This document shows positions 60,066 through 64,000 of a stretch of DNA of 64,000 nucleotides, piece after piece. The position numbers and the translations under genes were made by a program. This stretch comes from Perspicuibacillus lycopersici. GTDB lineage: Bacteria > Bacillota > Bacilli > Bacillales > Caldibacillaceae. Numbering within the stretch: position 1 is the first letter of the stretch; every line of letters starts with the position of its first letter. The notes beneath the pieces were generated by a model, which saw only the letters and a program-made list of their open reading frames with translations, did not search any database and was not told the origin of the DNA. Where the stretch lies: the NCBI RefSeq assembly GCF_025660475.1, contig NZ_JAOUSF010000003.1, positions 372,001 to 436,000 on the forward strand, read 5' to 3'.

Positions 60066-61892
60066 TTATTTATTCTCATCAATTTTTAAAACTGCCATAA
60101 AGGCCTCTTGCGGAATTTCAACAGATCCTACTTGCTTCATTCGTTTTTTACCTTCTTTTTGCTTCTCTAATAATTTACGCTTCCGGGAAATATCTCCACC
60201 ATAGCATTTCGCTAATACATTTTTTCGCATTGCTTTAATTGTTGAACGTGCAACTATTTTTGTTCCAATAGCTGCTTGAATCGGTACTTCAAATTGCTGA
60301 CGTGGGATGATTTCTTTCAGCTTATCGACAATTACTTTTCCGCGATCATATGCTGAATCACGGTGAACAATGAAGCTAAGTGCATCTACCGTTTCGGCGT
60401 TTAATAAAATATCCATTTTCACTAATTTAGACGGACGATAGCCAATTAGCTCGTAATCAAAGGAAGCATAGCCCTTCGTGCTTGATTTCAATTGATCAAA
60501 GAAATCATAAACAATCTCGGATAATGGAATTTCATAAGTAATTGTGACACGTGATTGGTCTAAATATTGCATGTCAATGAAATTACCGCGTTTGTTTTGG
60601 CATAGCTCCATTATAGCTCCAACAAAATCATTTGGAACCATAATTGACGCTTTTACAAATGGCTCCTCGACACGATCAATCTTTTGTGGGTCTGGCATGT
60701 TCGAAGGATTATCCACTTGGATGGATTCGCCATCTGTTAAATACACATGATAGATAACACTCGGAGCAGTAGTAATTAAATCAATTTTAAATTCCCTTTC
60801 TATCCGCTCCTGAATAATTTCCATATGGAGTAAGCCTAAAAATCCACAACGGAAACCAAAGCCTAGTGCTTGTGATGTTTCTGGTTCGAATTGCAGGGCT
60901 GAATCATTTAATTGTAATTTTTCTAATGCTTCTCGAAGATCATTGTATTTAGCAGTATCAATTGGATAAAGTCCGCAGTATACCATCGGGTTTAGCTTTC
61001 GGTAACCTGGTAGTGGTTCACTGGCAGGGTTACTTGCACTTGTGATTGTATCCCCTACTCTTGTATCACCGACATTTTTAATCGATGCAGTTAAATAACC
61101 TACATCCCCAACGATTAGCTCATCTTTTTTAATTGGTTTCGGTGAATAAACGCCAAGTTCAGTTACTTCGAACTCCTTACCAGTTGCCATCATTCGAACC
61201 GTATCACCAACTTTTACAGATCCGTTGACTACTCGAATATAAGCAATAACACCTTTATATGGATCATATAATGAGTCAAATATTAATGCTTGTAATGGGG
61301 CATCTACATCTCCTGGTGGCGGTGGAACCTTCTCGACAATTTGCTCTAATATGTCTTCAATACCAATGCCTGCCTTTGCAGAGGCTAAAACTGCTTCTGA
61401 AGCATCTAAGCCAATAACATCCTCAATTTCTTGACGAACACGCTCAGGATCAGCACTTGGCAAATCAATTTTATTAATAACCGGGATAATTTCTAAATCA
61501 TTGTCAAGTGCTAAATAAACATTAGCAAGTGTTTGTGCTTCAATTCCTTGGGCAGCATCAACGACAAGGATTGCCCCTTCACAGGCAGCTAAACTTCGCG
61601 ATACTTCATATGTAAAGTCAACATGTCCAGGAGTATCTATTAGATGTAATATATACTCTTCACCGTTTTTCGCTTTATAAGATAGCTGAACTGCATTTAA
61701 TTTAATGGTAATTCCACGTTCCCGTTCAAGATCCATTGAATCTAGCAATTGATCTTTCATTTCTCTGGCAGTTAGCGCTTGTGTTTTTTCTAAAATCCGG
61801 TCGGCCAAAGTCGATTTTCCATGATCAATATGGGCGATAATGGAAAAATTACGGATTTTTGATTGACGTTTTATTTTTTCTTCTCTATTCAT
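60066..61892 (-). CDS. lepA: Elongation factor 4 (LepA)
   Basis: 608 residues from ATG 61892 ([15 protein letters not shown]) after AGGAGTGA. G1 [10 protein letters not shown]3 DTPGHVDF, G4 NKIDLP; EF-G-like domains II, III and V and the unique C-terminal domain ending in [16 protein letters not shown]. GTPase acting on ribosomes in initiation or back-translocation. Confidence 0.98.
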   Translation of the reverse strand: MNREEKIKRQSKIRNFSIIAHIDHGKSTLADRILEKTQALTAREMKDQLLDSMDLERERGITIKLNAVQLSYKAKNGEEYILHLIDTPGHVDFTYEVSRSLAACEGAILVVDAAQGIEAQTLANVYLALDNDLEIIPVINKIDLPSADPERVRQEIEDVIGLDASEAVLASAKAGIGIEDILEQIVEKVPPPPGDVDAPLQALIFDSLYDPYKGVIAYIRVVNGSVKVGDTVRMMATGKEFEVTELGVYSPKPIKKDELIVGDVGYLTASIKNVGDTRVGDTITSASNPASEPLPGYRKLNPMVYCGLYPIDTAKYNDLREALEKLQLNDSALQFEPETSQALGFGFRCGFLGLLHMEIIQERIEREFKIDLITTAPSVIYHVYLTDGESIQVDNPSNMPDPQKIDRVEEPFVKASIMVPNDFVGAIMELCQNKRGNFIDMQYLDQSRVTITYEIPLSEIVYDFFDQLKSSTKGYASFDYELIGYRPSKLVKMDILLNAETVDALSFIVHRDSAYDRGKVIVDKLKEIIPRQQFEVPIQAAIGTKIVARSTIKAMRKNVLAKCYGGDISRKRKLLEKQKEGKKRMKQVGSVEIPQEAFMAVLKIDENK

Positions 61893-61978
61893 TCCGTTCA
61901 CTCCTGTAGACAAAGACAAATCACTAGCTTTGATTATAACAATAGACTTTTGTATATTCAATGAAAATCATTTTCGTT

Positions 61979-62050
61979 TAAGCTGTTTTCGAATCGATAA
62001 TTGCTTTTTTTTTTGCCTGCACACTAAATACGCTCTGGTTGCCAATTTAT
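61979..62050. repeat. Partial dispersed hairpin repeat, copy C
   Basis: TAAGCTGTTTTCGAATCGAT then AATTGCTTTTT aligns with the minus-strand end of copy A and is followed by CTGCACACTAAATACGCTC, like the copy-B arm. The right end is lost or diverged. It lies in the yqxA-lepA gap (61893-62205), which holds no gene. Confidence 0.5.
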
Positions 62051-62161
62051 TTTTACCTTAACGGATTGACAAGAGCGAACTTCCACACGTTGTTAACATG
62101 ACAAGAATTCGTTATTAAATCTACCTAGCATCACTTTTACTATTTATCAACTGCCCGCTTT

Positions 62162-62194
62162 TTATAAAAAAAATATCCGTACGACAAGGTACGG
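62162..62194 (-). terminator. Terminator after yqxA
   Basis: CCGTAC (62177-62182) pairs with GTACGG (62189-62194); TATTTTTTTTATAA follows on the minus strand. Confidence 0.85.
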
Positions 62195-62205
62195 AAAAAA
62201 TAAAT

Positions 62206-62526
62206 TCATGAAGGAAATAGGTTGGTTACAAAGTTGGAGATGAGATTGGATACTTTTTTTGCTATGTCTGTAAAGAAATTGTAGTTATTCATCTCTTCTA
62301 ATATTTTCTTTTTCCCTTCAAGATCATGGCTAGTAACTGTTTCACCTAAAATAGTCGCTTCGTACTCGCCATTCGCTGCTTCTTCCACCGTGAAGGCTCC
62401 TGTGAAATTTTCGTCCGCATATCCCTTCATTTTTAGCAGTCCATGATTTGCTTCTTGGAAGCCTATAATGATTCCGAAAAACAGTATTCCTGCTACTATT
62501 AATGTTTTTAGTAAAAATCGAAACAT
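62206..62526 (-). CDS. yqxA: YqxA family protein (DUF3679)
   Basis: About 106 residues from ATG 62526 (MFRFLLKTLIVAGILFFG), with AAGGTGAG upstream; the frame extends to 62556 without need. One N-terminal membrane helix, FQEANHGLLKMKGY, and an extracytoplasmic tail. Found in spore formers; function unknown. Immediately downstream of gpr because spoIIP, normally between them, is absent. Confidence 0.88.
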   Translation of the reverse strand: MFRFLLKTLIVAGILFFGIIIGFQEANHGLLKMKGYADENFTGAFTVEEAANGEYEATILGETVTSHDLEGKKKILEEMNNYNFFTDIAKKVSNLISNFVTNLFPS

Positions 62527-62635
62527 AATCTCACCTTCTTTATAACCTTTAGCCAACGTTCATTTTGCTAGATTTATTACTAGAATATGCTTTTTATTTT
62601 GAAGTAGAACAATTTAGTAGAATTAATACTAGTGT

Positions 62636-63745
62636 TTAATGAGTTGTAAAGCCAGCATTTTCCTGATTTACTGCATCGTGAAGGGCAGCATTTAAACCTT
62701 CCGCAATAATATTTGCCATTCGTTCGATAAATACATCGACTTCTTTTGGTGTTACCATTAAATTATGACCGAGTGGTGCAAGTACTTCCCGTATTAAGGA
62801 ACGTTTTTCTTCATCCTCCAATGTACCAACAATACCTAAAAAGCTCTTCCGATGCTCTTCACTCGGTAGATCATCATCGGTAAGCACCTTTTTCTCCCCA
62901 AAGGTTAAACCTGCTGGTGCTAGGGCACGGGATGGTCGATCTCCCTCTTTCAACTCTCTACCAAAATGCTTTAAAATATAATCTATCGTATCACTAGTAA
63001 TAGATACAGCATCGACAACTGTAGGAACACCAATTGCTAGAACCGGGATTCCGAGCGTATTTTGACTTAATTCTTTACGTTTATTACCAACCCCAGAGCC
63101 AGGATGTATTCCCGTATCCGATATTTGAATCGTTGCATTGACCCTTTCAATGGAACGAGAAGCTAATGCATCAATAACGATTACAAAATCGGGGTTCGTC
63201 TTCTTCACAACACCTAAAATAATATCGCTCGTTTCTATTCCTGTAATCCCCATAACTCCAGGGGCTAGAGCACTAACTGGACGGTATCCTTGAGCGACTG
63301 TTTCAGGTTGGAGCTCAAACAGATGTCTAGTTACAAGCACATTTTCACATACAATCGGCCCAAGTGCATCTGGTGTAACATTCCAGTTTCCTAACCCTAC
63401 AATTAAGCAGCTAGCATCCTTTGGTATCTGTAAATTTTTTAAGAAATGATGGAATTCCTTAGCAAAAATTTGTTCCGTTACTTTTTCTAATTCCTCATTC
63501 TGTAGCCGAATTGCTTGGCTTTCTAATGTCAAATAATTACCCGGTTTTTTTCCAATCGTCTTGGCACCCTCTGGGGAGATTTCCACTTCCGTTATTTTTA
63601 CCCCTTGTTCGGTACGCTCCTTCACAATTACTCCCTTAATTTGGGAAAGGGACTGATCTTCTTTTTCTTGTTGTTCCGCTACCATATCCTTCGCTTCAAT
63701 TGCCAAATCTGTTCGAACAGAATATAAACTTAAATCATTCTCCAT
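62636..63745 (-). CDS. gpr: Germination protease GPR
   Basis: 369 residues, the full zymogen length. Short propeptide, then the aspartic-type protease core with [16 protein letters not shown] and [13 protein letters not shown]. Degrades small acid-soluble proteins at germination; made in the forespore (sigma-F/G in B. subtilis), though I do not see a convincing promoter here. ATG after AAGGAGAGGGTTGTGAAGG. Divergent from rpsT. Confidence 0.97.
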   Translation of the reverse strand: MENDLSLYSVRTDLAIEAKDMVAEQQEKEDQSLSQIKGVIVKERTEQGVKITEVEISPEGAKTIGKKPGNYLTLESQAIRLQNEELEKVTEQIFAKEFHHFLKNLQIPKDASCLIVGLGNWNVTPDALGPIVCENVLVTRHLFELQPETVAQGYRPVSALAPGVMGITGIETSDIILGVVKKTNPDFVIVIDALASRSIERVNATIQISDTGIHPGSGVGNKRKELSQNTLGIPVLAIGVPTVVDAVSITSDTIDYILKHFGRELKEGDRPSRALAPAGLTFGEKKVLTDDDLPSEEHRKSFLGIVGTLEDEEKRSLIREVLAPLGHNLMVTPKEVDVFIERMANIIAEGLNAALHDAVNQENAGFTTH

Positions 63746-63939
63746 CCTTCACAACCCTCTCCTTATTGATAAGTGCTAAATTATGTTAATCGCATATTTT
63801 ATAAATCAATAGCATTTATTAAAATGTTTTGCTAAAATTAATATAGCCTTAATTTCAATGTTTCATTCGAAATGGTACGTTTTTCTATGCATACTATTGC
63901 ATTATTGTCTATCCTTTGATAGAATATCATTTGTTCTTA

Positions 63940-63992
63940 TTGTTGAAATTGAAGTCGAGTTTTTATAAATCTCGCATGTCACTAGGAGGTGA
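63940..63992 (+). promoter_or_regulatory. Promoter and ribosome-binding site of rpsT (gene lies beyond the window)
   Basis: TTGTTG (63940-63945), 18-base spacer, TATAAA (63964-63969), then AGGAGGTGA (63984-63992) eight bases before the edge. In B. subtilis rpsT (S20) is divergent from gpr, so its start codon should follow at once. Confidence 0.65.
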
Positions 63993-64000
63993 AGAGATTT

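Noticed and set aside
63746-63840. Forespore (sigma-F/G) promoter of gpr
   Set aside because: A CATAATTT -10-like word is present but no acceptable -35 box at the right spacing, so I do not list it.

Overview
This is a chromosomal core-genome segment of an AT-rich, endospore-forming member of the Bacillaceae. The gene order follows, with few exceptions, the Bacillus subtilis block from yqgP (gluP) through sodA, ispG, nfo, sigA, era, phoH, dnaK and lepA to gpr, and ends just before rpsT. Spore genes (gpr, yqfC, yqfD), a sigma-H-type promoter before dnaG and a sigma-W-type promoter before yqeZ support this. The exact genus cannot be fixed by eye; a relative of Oceanobacillus or Virgibacillus is a guess. 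I see no prophage, insertion sequence, CRISPR array, rRNA or tRNA gene.

Layout. 1-8.7 kb: rhomboid protease (partial), folate, L33, PBP2A, transporter and sodA genes, plus several unrecognised small proteins. 8.9-14.2 kb: yqgC, a Na/Pi cotransporter (nptA) with an array of PhoP-like boxes upstream, yqgB, yqfZ, ispG. 14.2-17.8 kb: yqfX, yqfW, and zur with a zinc ABC permease and ATPase. 17.8-26.5 kb: yqfT, nfo, cshB, the repeat-bearing yqfQ/vrrA, ispH, yqfO, trmK, cccA and an acyl-CoA dehydrogenase. 26.9-36.4 kb: dnaG-sigA, ccpN-ppsR, T-box-controlled glyQS, recO, yqzL. 36.5-47.8 kb: era, cdd, dgkA, ybeY, pgpH, phoH, yqfD, yqfC, yqfB, floA, yqeZ, yqeY, rpsU. 47.9-50.4 kb: yqeW and deoC, convergent around thirteen exact-length 52-bp tandem repeats. 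50.5-58.8 kb: the CIRCE-controlled heat-shock operon hrcA-grpE-dnaK-dnaJ-prmA-rsmE-mtaB. 58.8-64 kb: hemW, lepA, yqxA, gpr and the leader of rpsT.

The main departures from the B. subtilis order are: spoIIP is missing between gpr and yqxA; yqxD is missing between dnaG and ppsR; no pst phosphate operon lies beside pbpA, whereas nptA lies nearby; zinc ABC genes replace yqfU; and an acyl-CoA dehydrogenase, deoC and a DUF92 membrane protein are present. The most unusual structures are noncoding: the 52-bp array, a dispersed family of hairpin repeats sharing GCTGTTTTC and GCTTTTTCTAA ends, a hairpin that buries the ribosome-binding site of yqfC, and a terminator nested around a perfect 20-bp stem. 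I found no clear candidate for a wholly new multi-gene system.
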